Shown: piece by piece, positions 10,519-20,299 of the stretch
Layout: each line of letters opens with the position of its first letter
How positions within the stretch are numbered: position 1 is the first letter of the stretch
Assembly: GCF_001028665.1 (NCBI RefSeq)
Contig: NZ_CP011504.1
Location: 186,001-250,000, forward strand
DNA length: 64,000 bases
Reading direction: 5' to 3'
DNA from: Burkholderia pyrrocinia
GTDB taxonomy: Bacteria; Pseudomonadota; Gammaproteobacteria; Burkholderiales; Burkholderiaceae
Position numbers and translations under genes: made by a program
The notes under the pieces: generated by a model
Told to the model about the DNA's origin: nothing
What the model saw: only the letters and a program-made list of their open reading frames with translations
The model's database searches: none

Positions 10519-12390
10519 CTACAGCCCGAGCCGACGCTTCATGTCGGTTCGCTGCTGGTTCAATTCCGTCAATTCAGCCAGTTCCTCGGGTGTGAAGGTG
10601 GATTGCCGCGCCAGCCGATCGAGCCGGTCGCAGCAAGCGTCGTAGCGCATCTTGAGCACCGCCGCCTGCAGCTCCTCCCCCGCGATCCGCTCCTGTTCAC
10701 GCTGCCGCTCGGGCACCGTCTCGTCTTCCGGATTCTGTAACAGCAAATCGCGGACGTTTTCATCATAGTCCAGAATTTCGCGGAAGATTTCCTCGTAAGT
10801 CGCCCCGTTCGAGGACGTCCGCAGGACATCCGACAGCAGCCGGAACTCCGCGCCGTCGCCCAGCGCACGTGCATGGTCGACGACCTCGGCGAACAGTTCG
10901 CCAATGCGCGGCAACGCGCGCAGCGTCGCAATTTGTTCATCGTCGAGCTGCGACGCGATGCGCGGATGCATCACCAGCGTGCGCAACGCGCGCTTTTCGC
11001 TGTCCGTCACGCGGCGCCGCTCGCTGCGCGCAGGCGCCTGGCGCGGCGGCGCCGCGATCCGCGTATCGACGTCGGACAGCCCCGCGACCTCTTCGAACGG
11101 GATGTCGAGGCGGTCCGCGAACATGTGCATGATCTGCGCGCGCAACGCGTTCGCGGGCAGCGCCTGCAGCAGCGGCTTCGCATCGAACAGCGCCTTCGCG
11201 CGGCCTTCCGGCTGATCGAGCGCCTTGTCGGCAATTGCTTCGTTCAGCAGAAATTGCGACAGCGGCATCGCGCGCTCGACCTGCTCGGAGAACGCATCCG
11301 CGCCGAACTCGCGCACATAGCTGTCCGGATCGTGCTCGGCCGGCAGAAAAAGGAACCGGATCGTGCGGTTGTCCGCCGCATGCGGCAGGCATGCCTCGAG
11401 CGCGCGCCGGGCCGCACGCCGCCCGGCCGAGTCGCCGTCGAAACTGAAAATAACTGTGTCGGTCTGGCGCAGCAGCTTCTGCACGTGGATCGGCGTGCAC
11501 GCGGTGCCGAGCGTCGCGACCGCATTCGGAAAACCGAGCTGCGCGAGCGCGACGACGTCCATGTAGCCTTCGACGACCAGCACGTACTTGCGCTCGCGAA
11601 TCGCGAGCCGCGCCTCGAACAGCCCGTACAGCTCACTGCCCTTGTTGAACAGCGGCGTTTCGGGCGAGTTCAGGTACTTCGGCTCGCCGCTGCCGAGCAC
11701 GCGGCCGCCGAAGCCGATCACCTGCCCCTTCACGTTGCGGATCGGGAACATGATCCGCTCGCGGAACCGGTCGTAGCGGCGCGCGACGCCCTGCGCATCG
11801 GTTTTCTCGCTGACGATCACGAGCCCGGACTCTACGAGCGACTCGTCGCGATAGTCCGGGAACGCGGTTTCGAGGTTCTGCCAGCCGTCCGGCGCATAAC
11901 CGAGCCCGAAACGCGCGGCGATCTCGCCGGTCAGGCCCCGGTTCTTCAGGTACTGGATCGCGACGGTCGCCCCGCGCAACTGCTTGCGGTAGTAGTCGCA
12001 CGCGGCGGTCATCGCATCGGACAGCGCGGTCGCGACGGATTTCGACACGGGCGCCGGATAATCGCCGCCTCCGCCACCACCGCCGCCGCGCATCGACGGT
12101 TCGTGTGGCACGGTCAGCCCGACGGACTGCGCGAGTTCCTGCACGGCTTCCGGGAACGTGAGCCCCGCATGCTCCATCAGGAAGCCGATCGCCGTGCCGT
12201 GCGCGCCGCAGCCGAAGCAATGATAGAACTGCTTGGTCGGGCTGACGGTAAACGACGGGCTCTTCTCGTTATGGAACGGGCACAGCCCCATGAAGTTGGC
12301 GCCGCCCTTCTTGAGCTGCACGTACCGACCCACCACGTCGACGATATCGACGCGGTTCAGCAAGTCCTGCAGGAACGAATGCGGAATCAC
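10519..12390 (-). CDS. dnaG: DNA primase
   Basis: The 623-residue primase makes RNA primers for replication. The N-terminal zinc ribbon has Cys37, His40, Cys58 and Cys61 in GLCPFHNEKSPSF and YHCFGCG. The RNA polymerase/TOPRIM core follows, with GRVLGSGEPKYLNSPETPLF and VLVVEGYMDVVAL. The C-terminal helicase-binding region contains DEQIATLRALPRIGEL. A glycine run separates the zinc domain from the core. Translation is placed at GTG 12390 (V-IPHSFLQDLLNRVDIVDVV), the normal family N-terminus. The longer upstream reading adds only unrelated residues. It lies between yqeY and rpoD, the classic macromolecular-synthesis order. Confidence 0.97.
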   Translation of the reverse strand: MIPHSFLQDLLNRVDIVDVVGRYVQLKKGGANFMGLCPFHNEKSPSFTVSPTKQFYHCFGCGAHGTAIGFLMEHAGLTFPEAVQELAQSVGLTVPHEPSMRGGGGGGGGDYPAPVSKSVATALSDAMTAACDYYRKQLRGATVAIQYLKNRGLTGEIAARFGLGYAPDGWQNLETAFPDYRDESLVESGLVIVSEKTDAQGVARRYDRFRERIMFPIRNVKGQVIGFGGRVLGSGEPKYLNSPETPLFNKGSELYGLFEARLAIRERKYVLVVEGYMDVVALAQLGFPNAVATLGTACTPIHVQKLLRQTDTVIFSFDGDSAGRRAARRALEACLPHAADNRTIRFLFLPAEHDPDSYVREFGADAFSEQVERAMPLSQFLLNEAIADKALDQPEGRAKALFDAKPLLQALPANALRAQIMHMFADRLDIPFEEVAGLSDVDTRIAAPPRQAPARSERRRVTDSEKRALRTLVMHPRIASQLDDEQIATLRALPRIGELFAEVVDHARALGDGAEFRLLSDVLRTSSNGATYEEIFREILDYDENVRDLLLQNPEDETVPERQREQERIAGEELQAAVLKMRYDACCDRLDRLARQSTFTPEELAELTELNQQRTDMKRRLGL

Positions 12391-12459
12391 CGTGGGATCG
12401 AGCGAAAAAAGACAATACGACGCCCGGCGCACGCAACGCCGCGCGCGCCGGGAACGGGT

Positions 12460-12906
12460 TTACTTCGTGAGCGCGGCCTTGACCTGCGCGGAAACGGCCG
12501 TCATGTCGGCACGGCCGGCGAGCTTGCCCTTCAGCACGCCCATCACCTTGCCCATGTCCTGCGGGCCGGCTGCGCCGGTTTGCGCGACCGCCGCCTGGAC
12601 TTCGGCCGCCACTTCGGCGTCCGACAGTTGCGCAGGCATGTAGCCGCCCAGCACGGTCAGCTCGGCCTGCTCCTTCGCGACGAGGTCGTCGCGGCCGGCG
12701 GCCTGGAACTGGCTGATCGAATCCTTGCGCTGCTTGATCATCTTGTCGATCACGGCCGTGATGCCCGCGTCGTCGAGCGTGACCCGATCATCGACCTCGC
12801 GCTGCTTGATCGCAGCCATCAGCAGGCGAATCGTCGACAGGCGCTCGCTGTCCTTCGCGCGCATCGCGGCCTTCATGTCTTCGCTGATCTGCTCTTTCAA
12901 ACTCAT
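12460..12906 (-). CDS. yqeY: GatB/YqeY-domain protein
   Basis: The 148-residue product is a stand-alone YqeY protein, related to the C-terminal tail domain of the amidotransferase subunit GatB. It is all-helical. It begins MSLKEQISEDMKAAMRAKD and has the diagnostic LLMAAIKQREVDDR, LGGYMPAQLSDAE and MGKVMGVLKGKLAGRADM blocks. Its role is unsettled; a tRNA-related function is assumed from the shared domain. In beta-proteobacteria it sits between rpsU and dnaG, as here. A terminator at 12957-12993 separates it from rpsU, so it needs read-through or its own promoter. Confidence 0.93.
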   Translation of the reverse strand: MSLKEQISEDMKAAMRAKDSERLSTIRLLMAAIKQREVDDRVTLDDAGITAVIDKMIKQRKDSISQFQAAGRDDLVAKEQAELTVLGGYMPAQLSDAEVAAEVQAAVAQTGAAGPQDMGKVMGVLKGKLAGRADMTAVSAQVKAALTK

Positions 12907-12956
12907 CTTTCACCCGGGATGGAAACGTGAATCCGACGCCCGCGAACGGGCGTCAA

Positions 12957-12993
12957 CACAAAAACCCGCTTGGGACAGTGTCTCAAGCGGGTT
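12957..12993 (-). terminator. Intrinsic terminator between rpsU and yqeY
   Basis: On the minus strand AACCCGCTTG pairs with CAAGCGGGTT across a 10-base loop and is followed by TTTTTGTG. It lies about 110 bases after rpsU and should reduce transcription into yqeY-dnaG, which fits the high ratio of S21 to primase needed by the cell. Confidence 0.85.
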
Positions 12994-13100
12994 GCTCGAA
13001 TCCGGCATCGGCGACTCGCCGCCTGATCAGCTGTGCGATCGTACCCGATCGCACGGAGTCGCCGGTGCGCCGCTCAGCGAACCGCGCGGCGCCCAATCGT

Positions 13101-13313
13101 TCAGTACAGCTTCTTCGGCAGCGTCTGGCTGCGGATACGCTTGTAATGACGCTTCACCGCAGCCGCCTTCTTGCGCTTGCGCTCCGCGGTCGGCTTCTCG
13201 TAAAACTCGCGCGCACGAAGTTCGGTCAACAGACCGTTCTTCTCGATCGTGCGCTTGAAGCGACGCATTGCAACTTCGAACGGCTCGTTCTCTTTAACGC
13301 GAATGATCGTCAT
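13101..13313 (-). CDS. rpsU: 30S ribosomal protein S21
   Basis: The 70-residue basic protein matches S21 throughout: [20 protein letters not shown], then [17 protein letters not shown] and [11 protein letters not shown]21 binds the 30S platform near the anti-Shine-Dalgarno sequence and helps initiate translation. It heads the rpsU-yqeY-dnaG-rpoD cluster. A TATACT -10 lies about 40 bases upstream and a terminator lies downstream. Confidence 0.98.
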
Positions 13314-13352
13314 GATCCGACACGAATAAAGGTTTGCAGGGAAAGACTACCG

Positions 13353-13358
13353 AGTATA
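13353..13358 (-). promoter_or_regulatory. Candidate -10 of the rpsU promoter
   Basis: TATACT on the minus strand, 40 bases before the rpsU start. The hexamer at 17-base spacing (GTGCCT) is a weak -35. Confidence 0.5.
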
Positions 13359-13418
13359 GCAGAGCGATTGTTCAAAGGCACGGGGACTGGTCCCGCTAAA
13401 CCGGGCTTGCCGGGAACC

Positions 13419-14639
13419 TCACGCGCCGCGCGAATACTCGGCCGCGGCCTGCCCGGCGGCCGTGCCGGACGCCCATGCCCACTGGAAGTTGTAGCCGCCG
13501 AGCCAGCCCGTCACGTCCACCGCCTCGCCGATGAAGAACAGCCCCGGCACGCGCGCGCTCATCATCGTCGCCGACGACAGCTCCCGCGTATCGACCCCGC
13601 CTTTCGTCACCTCGGCCTTCTTGTAGCCCTCGGTGCCGTTCGGCGTCAGCGTCCAGCCGGCGAGCGCGTCGCCGATCTGGCGCAGCGTCTTGTCGGGCAG
13701 GTCCGCGAGCCGCGCGTCGGCCGCGACGCGATGCGTGTCGAGCCATGCGTGCGCGAGGCGCGACGGCACCCAGTCCGCGAGCAGCGAACCGATCTGGCGC
13801 TTCGACGTGCGTTTCGCGTCGAGCAGGTCGGCCACCGTGTCGCGCTGCGGCAGCAGGTCGACGCGGATCGGGTCGCCGGGCTGCCAGTAGCTCGAGATCT
13901 GCAGGATGCCGGGCCCCGACAGGCCGCGATGGGTCAGCAGCAGGTCCTCGACGAATTCGCCGCCGCGCTTCTTGTCGCCGGTCGACACGCGCACTTCGAG
14001 CGACACGCCGGACAACGCCGCGAACGGCTCCCAGTCGTGCGGCGCGAACGTGAGCGGCACGAGCGCGGGCCGCGTATCGATGAGCTTGTGGCCGAACTGC
14101 TTCGCGAGCCGGTAGCCGAAGTCGGTCGCGCCGATCTTCGGGATCGACAGGCCGCCGGTCGCCACGATCAGTGCACGCGCACCGATCGACCCGGCCTGCT
14201 GCGTGTCGAGCGTGAAGCCGTCGGCCGGTGCGTGGCGCACCGCGTCGACGACGACGGGCCGACGCCACGCGATGCCGCCCGCGTCGCACTCGTGCTTCAG
14301 CACGTCGATGACCGCGTCGCTGCCGTGGTCGCAAAAAAGCTGACCCTTGTGCTTTTCGTGCCAGGTCACATGATGGCGCTTGAGCAGCCCGAGGAAGTCG
14401 CGCGGCGTATAGCGCGCCAGCGCCGAGCGCGCGAAATGCGGATTCGCCGACAGGTAGTTGTCGGGGCCGGCATACAGGTTCGTGAAGTTGCAGCGGCCGC
14501 CGCCCGAGATGCGGATTTTCTCGGCGAGCCGCGGTGCGTGATCGATCAGCACGACGCGGCGGCCGAGCTGCCCGGCGACCGCGGCGCTCATCATCCCGGC
14601 GGCGCCCGCGCCGATCACGGCGATGTCATAAGTTTCCAT
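13419..14639 (-). CDS. HI0933-family NAD(P)/FAD-dependent oxidoreductase
   Basis: The 406-residue flavoprotein begins with the dinucleotide-binding fold [19 protein letters not shown] (Gly10, Gly12, Gly15). It carries the family hallmark [13 protein letters not shown] near residue 45 and a C-terminal FAD block, [20 protein letters not shown] with the following [10 protein letters not shown]. Members (YhiN/HI0933 type) are soluble flavoproteins. Some are implicated in rRNA or tRNA dihydrouridine reduction or in bile-acid reduction, but the activity here cannot be inferred. The gene is divergent from tsaD, with only about 130 bases between the starts. Confidence 0.9.
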   Translation of the reverse strand: METYDIAVIGAGAAGMMSAAVAGQLGRRVVLIDHAPRLAEKIRISGGGRCNFTNLYAGPDNYLSANPHFARSALARYTPRDFLGLLKRHHVTWHEKHKGQLFCDHGSDAVIDVLKHECDAGGIAWRRPVVVDAVRHAPADGFTLDTQQAGSIGARALIVATGGLSIPKIGATDFGYRLAKQFGHKLIDTRPALVPLTFAPHDWEPFAALSGVSLEVRVSTGDKKRGGEFVEDLLLTHRGLSGPGILQISSYWQPGDPIRVDLLPQRDTVADLLDAKRTSKRQIGSLLADWVPSRLAHAWLDTHRVAADARLADLPDKTLRQIGDALAGWTLTPNGTEGYKKAEVTKGGVDTRELSSATMMSARVPGLFFIGEAVDVTGWLGGYNFQWAWASGTAAGQAAAEYSRGA

Positions 14640-14769
14640 GGCGCGGATTGTACCTGCCCGGCATCGGGCCCGGGCCGCCGGCAGCGGCGGCTGTCCCTCG
14701 CCTGCTATACTTTGCGGTTACGTTGACCTTCCTGCGGCGCGTCCGATACGGCGCGCCCCGCCCGTACCC

Positions 14770-15810
14770 ATGCTCGTTCTCGGCATCGAAAGCTCCTGCG
14801 ACGAAACCGGCCTCGCGCTCTACGACACGCAGCGCGGCCTGCTCGCGCACGCGCTCCATTCGCAGATCGCGATGCACCGCGACTACGGCGGCGTCGTGCC
14901 CGAGCTCGCGTCGCGCGACCACATCCGCCGCGCGCTGCCGCTGCTCGAGGAAGTGATGGCGCAAAGCGGCACGCACCGCGACGACATCGACGCGATCGCG
15001 TTCACGCAAGGCCCCGGCCTCGCCGGCGCGCTGCTGGTCGGCGCGAGCATCGCGAATGCGCTCGCGCTCGCCTGGAACAAGCCGACCGTCGGCATCCATC
15101 ACCTCGAAGGCCACCTGCTGTCGCCGCTGCTCGTCGCCGAGCCGCCGCCGTTCCCGTTCGTCGCGCTGCTGGTTTCCGGCGGCCACACGCAACTGATGCG
15201 CGTGACCGACGTCGGCGTGTACGAGACGCTCGGCGAAACACTCGACGACGCGGCCGGCGAAGCGTTCGACAAGACGGCGAAACTGATCGGCCTCGGCTAT
15301 CCGGGCGGCCCTGAAGTGTCGAAGCTCGCCGAAACGGGCACGCCGGGCGCGGTCGTGCTGCCGCGTCCGATGCTGCATTCGGGCGACCTCGACTTCAGCT
15401 TCAGCGGCCTGAAGACGGCCGTGCTCACGCAGATGAAGAAGTTCGAAGCGGCGAAGCTGACGGGCGAAGCGCTCGAACGCGCGAAAGCCGACCTCGCGCG
15501 CGGTTTCGTCGACGCGGCCGTCGACGTGCTCGTCGCGAAGTCGCTCGCCGCGCTGAAGAAGACGAAACTCAAGCGCCTCGTGGTCGCCGGCGGCGTCGGC
15601 GCGAACCGCCAGTTGCGCGAGGCACTGTCGGCCGCCGCGGCCAAGCGCGGCTTCGACGTGCATTACCCCGATCTTGCGCTGTGTACCGACAACGGCGCGA
15701 TGATCGCGCTCGCGGGCGCGCTGCGGCTCGGCCGCTGGCCCGAGCAGGCGAATGCCGACTACGCATTCACGGTGAAGCCGCGCTGGGATCTCGCGTCGCT
15801 CGCCCGCTGA
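14770..15810 (+). CDS. tsaD: tRNA N6-threonylcarbamoyladenosine synthase subunit TsaD
   Basis: The 346-residue Kae1/TsaD protein transfers threonylcarbamoyl to A37 of ANN-decoding tRNAs together with TsaB and TsaE. The N-terminus [19 protein letters not shown] is diagnostic. The metal ligands are His111 and His115 in HHLEGH, and Asp near the C-terminus in CTDNGAMIA. The ASKHA phosphate loop is visible in [12 protein letters not shown] plus-strand TATACT at 14706-14711 may be the -10 of its promoter. A bidirectional terminator follows at 15846-15878. Confidence 0.97.
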   Translation: MLVLGIESSCDETGLALYDTQRGLLAHALHSQIAMHRDYGGVVPELASRDHIRRALPLLEEVMAQSGTHRDDIDAIAFTQGPGLAGALLVGASIANALALAWNKPTVGIHHLEGHLLSPLLVAEPPPFPFVALLVSGGHTQLMRVTDVGVYETLGETLDDAAGEAFDKTAKLIGLGYPGGPEVSKLAETGTPGAVVLPRPMLHSGDLDFSFSGLKTAVLTQMKKFEAAKLTGEALERAKADLARGFVDAAVDVLVAKSLAALKKTKLKRLVVAGGVGANRQLREALSAAAAKRGFDVHYPDLALCTDNGAMIALAGALRLGRWPEQANADYAFTVKPRWDLASLAR

Positions 15811-15845
15811 GCCGCGCAACGCGACGCCGCACGCACCGGCAGACG

Positions 15846-15878
15846 CAAAAAAGGCCGCTCAAACGAGCGGCCTTTTTC
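15846..15878. terminator. Bidirectional terminator between tsaD and folE2
   Basis: AAAAAAGGCCGCTC pairs with GAGCGGCCTTTTT over a 4-base loop. A-run and T-run on both sides serve the convergent tsaD and folE2 genes. Confidence 0.9.
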
Positions 15879-15903
15879 ATCGGCGCGGCAAAACGACGCA
15901 GCG

Positions 15904-16713
15904 TTATGCAGCCTGCCGCTTGTCGCGCTCGATCAGCGCATACGCGCTGTGATTGTGGATCGACTCGAAGTTCTCGGCTTCGAGCACGTATGCGATCACG
16001 CGCTCGTCCGCATCGAGACGCTGTGCGACGTCGCGCACGAGATCCTCGACAAACTTCGGGTTCTCGTACGCACGCTCGGTGACGAACTTCTCGTCCGGAC
16101 GCTTCAGCAGCCCCCACAGCTCGCACGACGCCTCTTCCTCCGCGATGCGGATCAGCGCCTCGACCGGAAGGTCGCCCGCAAGCTCGGCATCGATCGTCAC
16201 GTGCGAGCGCTGGTTGTGCGCGCCGTACTGCGAGATCTTCTTCGAGCACGGGCACAGGCTCGTCACCGGCACGAGCACCTTCAGGAACAGGCGCGTGTCG
16301 CCGTTGCGGCTTTCGCCCGCGAGCGTCACTTCATAGTCGAGCAGGCTCTGCACGCCGGACACCGGCGCCGTCTTGTTCACGAAGTACGGGAACGTCACTT
16401 CGATGCGGCCCGCCTCGGCTTCGAGCTTCTCGAGCATCGACGCGAGCATCGTGCGGAAGCGCTCGACCGTCAGCGGCGCGCGGTTCTCTTCGAGCAGCGC
16501 GACGAAGCGCGACATGTGCGTGCCCTTCTGGTCGGCCGGCAGGCGGACGTCGAGGTTCCAGACACCGACGCTCGGCTGCACGTCGCCGCTTTCGGTACGC
16601 ACCGTCAACGGATGCCGGACCGCCTTCACGCCCACGCGCTGAATCGGAATCTGACGGGTATCCACCGTGCTCTGCACGTCGGGCATCACGAAGGCGGGAT
16701 TCATCTGGTTCAT
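15904..16713 (-). CDS. folE2: GTP cyclohydrolase FolE2 (type IB)
   Basis: The 269-residue enzyme converts GTP to dihydroneopterin triphosphate, the first step of folate synthesis. It belongs to the type IB family, which can use metals other than zinc. Family blocks are [35 protein letters not shown] and the active-site segment [20 protein letters not shown] with Cys154, Cys156 and His166. The start is the ATG at 16713, preceded by AAGGATT; longer upstream reading is unlikely. It follows dxs on the same strand after a terminator, so it is probably transcribed separately. FolE2 is often zinc-responsive, but I see no clear Zur site. Confidence 0.95.
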   Translation of the reverse strand: MNQMNPAFVMPDVQSTVDTRQIPIQRVGVKAVRHPLTVRTESGDVQPSVGVWNLDVRLPADQKGTHMSRFVALLEENRAPLTVERFRTMLASMLEKLEAEAGRIEVTFPYFVNKTAPVSGVQSLLDYEVTLAGESRNGDTRLFLKVLVPVTSLCPCSKKISQYGAHNQRSHVTIDAELAGDLPVEALIRIAEEEASCELWGLLKRPDEKFVTERAYENPKFVEDLVRDVAQRLDADERVIAYVLEAENFESIHNHSAYALIERDKRQAA

Positions 16714-16771
16714 CTTGTTCAATCCTTGTAAGCCGCGCGTTCGACGACGCGCACGCCGCGTCATGCGGCAG

Positions 16772-16805
16772 CCGGAAAAGCAACATGGGCCCGCAGGCCC
16801 ATGTT
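16772..16805 (-). terminator. Intrinsic terminator downstream of dxs
   Basis: AACATGGGCC pairs with GGCCCATGTT over a 4-base loop, and TTGCTTTTCC follows on the minus strand. It separates dxs from folE2. Confidence 0.7.
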
Positions 16806-16867
16806 TTCCGCATCAATGAAGACCGGTTGCGCCAGTCGCACCGACACCGCCCGCGGGCGGCGCCAGC

Positions 16868-18772
16868 TTATGCGACGCGCTTCGCCTGACCGGCGACGTC
16901 GGCCGCCGGGTTCAGGAAGCGTTCGCGAATCGATTTCGCGATGCCCGCGCCGTCGAGGCCGCATTGCGACAACAGCTTTGCGTGGTCGCCGTGATCGACG
17001 AACTGGTCAGGGAGGCCCAATTGTAGTACGGGTCGGATAACCCCACTCTCCATCAGGGCTTCCACGCAGGCCGAGCCCGCGCCGCCCATCACGCAGCCTT
17101 CCTCGATCGTGACGAGGTAGTCGTGCGTCTCGGCGAGTTCGCGCACGAGCGCGGCATCGACCGGCTTCACGAAGCGCATGTTCGCGACGGTTGCATCGAG
17201 TTCCTCGGCCGCGGCGAGCGACGGAGCGACCATCGTGCCGAACGCGAGGATCGCGACACGCTTGCCTTCCGGCTGCGCCGTGCGGCGACGCACTTCACCC
17301 TTGCCGAGCGGGATCTCGGTGAATTCCTTCACTGTCGGCACGCCCGTGCCCGCGCCGCGCGGATAGCGCACCGCGGTCGGGTTCGGCTGCTGCAGCGCGG
17401 TGTGCAGCATCTGGCGGCATTCGTTCTCGTCGGATGCGGCCATGACCGTCATGTTCGGGATGCAGCGCATGAACGCGAGATCGTACGCACCCGCGTGCGT
17501 CGCGCCGTCCGCGCCGACGAGGCCCGCGCGGTCGATCGCGAACACGACCGGCAGGTTCTGCAGCGCGACGTCGTGGATCAGTTGATCGTAAGCACGCTGC
17601 AGGAACGTCGAGTAGATAGCGACCACCGGCTTGAGCCCTTCGGTCGCGAGGCCGCCCGCGAACGTCACCGCGTGCTGCTCGGCGATGCCGACGTCGTAGT
17701 AGCGATCCTTGAAGCGCTTCTCGAACTCGACCATGCCCGAGCCTTCGCGCATCGCGGGCGTGACGCCGACGACGCGCGTATCGCGCTCGGCTTCATCGCA
17801 CAGCCACTCGCCGAACACCTGCGTGTACGTCTTCTTCGCGGGCGTGGTCGACGGCTTGATGCCTTCGGCCGGATTGAACTTGCCCGGGCCGTGATAGAGC
17901 ACGGGATCGGCTTCGGCGAGCTTGTAGCCCTGGCCTTTTTTCGTCACCACGTGCAGGAACTGCGGGCCGCGCAGTTCACGGATGTTCTGCAGCGTCGGGA
18001 TCAGCGAATCGAGATCGTGACCGTCGATCGGGCCGATGTAGTTGAAGCCGAACTCCTCGAACAGCGTGGCCGGCACGACCATGCCCTTCGCGTGCTCCTC
18101 GAGCTTGCGCGCGAGTTCGAGCACCGGCGGCGCAACGCTCAGCACGCGCTCGACGCCCGCGCGCGCAGCCGCGTAGAAGCGGCCCGACATCAGGCGTGCA
18201 AGATGGCGATTCAGCGCGCCGACCGGCGGCGAGATCGACATGTCGTTGTCGTTCAGGATCACGAGCAGCTTCGCATCTTCCGACACGCCCGCGTTGTTCA
18301 TCGCCTCGAACGCCATGCCGGCCGTCATCGCGCCGTCGCCGATCACGGCGATCGAGAAGCGGTCGTCACCGTTCAGCTGGCTGCCGATCGCCATGCCGAG
18401 CGCGGCCGAGATCGACGTGCTCGAGTGCGCGGTGCCGAACGTGTCGTATTCGGATTCGCTGCGGCGCGGGAAACCCGAGATGCCGTCGTACTGGCGCAGC
18501 GAATGCATCTGGTCGCGGCGGCCCGTCAGGATCTTGTGCGGGTAGGTCTGGTGGCCCACGTCCCAGACGATGCGATCGTTCGGCGTGTTGAACACGTAGT
18601 GCAACGCGATCGTCAGCTCGACCGTCCCGAGATTGGACGACAAATGGCCGCCCGTCTTCGACACGCTGTCGAGCACGAACGCGCGCAGTTCATCCGCGAG
18701 CGGTTGCAGTTGGCGACGATCGAGGCGGCGCAAATCCGCCGGGTCGTCGATGGTTTTCAGCAAGTCGTACAT
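16868..18772 (-). CDS. dxs: 1-deoxy-D-xylulose-5-phosphate synthase
   Basis: The 634-residue, thiamine-diphosphate-dependent enzyme condenses pyruvate and glyceraldehyde-3-phosphate, starting the MEP isoprenoid pathway. Expected blocks are present: [17 protein letters not shown], the TPP/Mg motif [18 protein letters not shown], the catalytic Glu region [18 protein letters not shown], and the C-terminal transketolase domain ([18 protein letters not shown]). The start at ATG 18772 gives the standard N-terminus [15 protein letters not shown]. It is the third gene of xseB-ispA-dxs on the minus strand, coupling two isoprenoid steps. Confidence 0.98.
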   Translation of the reverse strand: MYDLLKTIDDPADLRRLDRRQLQPLADELRAFVLDSVSKTGGHLSSNLGTVELTIALHYVFNTPNDRIVWDVGHQTYPHKILTGRRDQMHSLRQYDGISGFPRRSESEYDTFGTAHSSTSISAALGMAIGSQLNGDDRFSIAVIGDGAMTAGMAFEAMNNAGVSEDAKLLVILNDNDMSISPPVGALNRHLARLMSGRFYAAARAGVERVLSVAPPVLELARKLEEHAKGMVVPATLFEEFGFNYIGPIDGHDLDSLIPTLQNIRELRGPQFLHVVTKKGQGYKLAEADPVLYHGPGKFNPAEGIKPSTTPAKKTYTQVFGEWLCDEAERDTRVVGVTPAMREGSGMVEFEKRFKDRYYDVGIAEQHAVTFAGGLATEGLKPVVAIYSTFLQRAYDQLIHDVALQNLPVVFAIDRAGLVGADGATHAGAYDLAFMRCIPNMTVMAASDENECRQMLHTALQQPNPTAVRYPRGAGTGVPTVKEFTEIPLGKGEVRRRTAQPEGKRVAILAFGTMVAPSLAAAEELDATVANMRFVKPVDAALVRELAETHDYLVTIEEGCVMGGAGSACVEALMESGVIRPVLQLGLPDQFVDHGDHAKLLSQCGLDGAGIAKSIRERFLNPAADVAGQAKRVA

Positions 18773-18853
18773 CGTCGTTCCATTGTAGGAAATCAAACGC
18801 GCCCGCATTCTATTGCACGCACCGTAGCGTGTGCGCGGCGGCGGGCTTTCGCG

Positions 18854-19738
18854 TCAGCTGACCCGGTTTACCACCAGGTCGGCAAGTTCGGCGAGACGCT
18901 GTGCGCGTGCGCCGAACGGTTTCAGCGCGTCGTGCGCTTCGGCGCGCAATTGCGCGGCGAGCTCGCGCGACGCCTCGAGGCCGAGGATCGATACGTAGGT
19001 CGGCTTGTCGTTCGCCGCGTCCTTGCCGGCCGTCTTGCCGAGCGTCGCCGAATCGGTCGTGACGTCGAGAATATCGTCGACGACCTGGAAGGCCAGACCG
19101 ACAGCCCCCGCGTAGACATCGAGCGCGGCCATCGTGTCCGCGGACGGCGTCTCGCCGGCCAGTGCGCCCATCCGCACGGCCGCGCGCAGCAGTGCGCCCG
19201 TCTTCATCCGGTGCATCGTCTCGAGTTGCTCGCGCGTCAGCTTGAGGCCGACGCTCGCCAGGTCGATCGCCTGCCCGCCGGCCATGCCGACCGAGCCGCT
19301 GGCGAGCGCAAGCTCGCGCACGAGCGCCGCCTGCTGCACCGGCGTCAGCGCGATGGCGTCGGTCAGTGCGACGAACGCCTGCGACTGCAGCGCATCGCCG
19401 ACCAGCAGCGCCGTCGGCTCGTCGTACTGCACGTGCACGGTCGGCTTGCCGCGGCGCAGCGCGTCGTCGTCCATGCACGGCATGTCGTCGTGCACGAGCG
19501 AGTAGACGTGGATCATCTCCAGCGCCGCCGCCGCCGCATTGCGCGCCGCTTCCGTCGCGCCGGTCAGCTCGCCTGCTGCATGGCACAGCAGCGGGCGAAC
19601 GCGTTTGCCGCCGCCGAGGACCGCGTAGCGCATCGCCTCGTGGAGTTGCGCGGGCATCGCGGTTTCAGCGGGCAGATAGTGACCGAGTGCGTGCTCGACA
19701 CGGTCAAGCACGGACCGCATCCATTGTTCGAATGTCAT
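18854..19738 (-). CDS. ispA: Farnesyl diphosphate synthase (polyprenyl synthetase)
   Basis: The 294-residue prenyltransferase builds farnesyl diphosphate from IPP and DMAPP. Both aspartate-rich motifs are intact: LVHDDMPCMDDDALRRGKPT (first, DDxxxxD) and FQVVDDILDVT (second). GGKRVRPLL near the N-terminus binds IPP diphosphate. Its ATG overlaps the TGA of xseB (ATGA at 19735-19738), pointing to translational coupling, and dxs follows on the same strand. Confidence 0.97.
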   Translation of the reverse strand: MTFEQWMRSVLDRVEHALGHYLPAETAMPAQLHEAMRYAVLGGGKRVRPLLCHAAGELTGATEAARNAAAAALEMIHVYSLVHDDMPCMDDDALRRGKPTVHVQYDEPTALLVGDALQSQAFVALTDAIALTPVQQAALVRELALASGSVGMAGGQAIDLASVGLKLTREQLETMHRMKTGALLRAAVRMGALAGETPSADTMAALDVYAGAVGLAFQVVDDILDVTTDSATLGKTAGKDAANDKPTYVSILGLEASRELAAQLRAEAHDALKPFGARAQRLAELADLVVNRVS

Positions 19739-20028
19739 AGATCGTCGTCTTCGCCGTCCGTGGCGGCCGTTCCGGACGAAAGCGGCTTCAGCGTCGCGCC
19801 GTCGAGCACGCGAACCTGCTGCTCCACTTTCTCGAGCTGCTGTTGGCAAAACGCAACGAGGGTCGCACCGCGGCGGTACGCCGCCAGTGAATCCTCGAGG
19901 CTCAACGCGCCGCCTTCCATCCGGGCAACCAGCGTCTCGAGTTCCGCGAGCGCCATCTCATAATTGTCCGGCAACGGTTCTGTGCCGTTACCGGGCGGCG
20001 TGGCGCCTGGGGATGCGGTTTTCGCCAT
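19735..20028 (-). CDS. xseB: Exodeoxyribonuclease VII small subunit
   Basis: The 97-residue protein has the ExoVII small-subunit coiled-coil core NYEMALAELETLVARMEGG, followed by LSLEDSLAAYRRGATLVAFC. It partners XseA, encoded elsewhere, in single-strand DNA degradation. The ATG at 20028 is chosen over an upstream TTG at 20043. It is the first gene of the xseB-ispA-dxs operon and overlaps ispA by four bases. Confidence 0.95.
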   Translation of the reverse strand: MAKTASPGATPPGNGTEPLPDNYEMALAELETLVARMEGGALSLEDSLAAYRRGATLVAFCQQQLEKVEQQVRVLDGATLKPLSSGTAATDGEDDDL

Positions 20029-20222
20029 GGACAAGGGTGTCAAATTTCAAAACAAGTCGGACATTCTACGGCAAAAGAGAATTCTCCGATCTGCCGACTT
20101 GGGGCGCCTGGCACATATTCCGGCCCCATCTCCGACACACAGTGTGCGCCTCCCGATTGTCTCCGGACAAAAAATTGACACAAATCAGGCACTTATTCCT
20201 AGCCTTGCGAGGCGAACCGGGT

Positions 20223-20228
20223 ATAATT
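20223..20228 (+). promoter_or_regulatory. -10 element of the Rieske oxygenase promoter
   Basis: A perfect TATAAT on the plus strand lies 72 bases before the start codon in a locally AT-rich gap. A TAGCCT at 20201-20206 gives 16-base spacing but is a poor -35. A perfect TTGACA at 20176-20181 is too far away to pair with it. Confidence 0.6.
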
Positions 20229-20299
20229 CCCCGTTTCCCTAAATCGATTTTTCGATGGTTGGGTTGTTCACTGCTTTCACGCTAACACCGGGAGTGGGA

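Noticed and set aside
13385..13415. Short similarity (TCCCGCTAAACCGGGCTTGC) to the arm of the 296-bp element
   Set aside because: Only part of the arm resembles it, with mismatches and no partner arm nearby. Probably chance in GC-rich DNA.
17123..19963. Very long plus-strand open frame (946 codons) antisense to dxs and ispA
   Set aside because: It is Arg/His/Asp-rich, has no domain, and mirrors the codon bias of well-identified genes on the other strand.
20176..20228. TTGACA (20176) and TATAAT (20223) as one promoter
   Set aside because: The spacing is 41 bases, far from the 16-18 needed. Only the -10 was kept.
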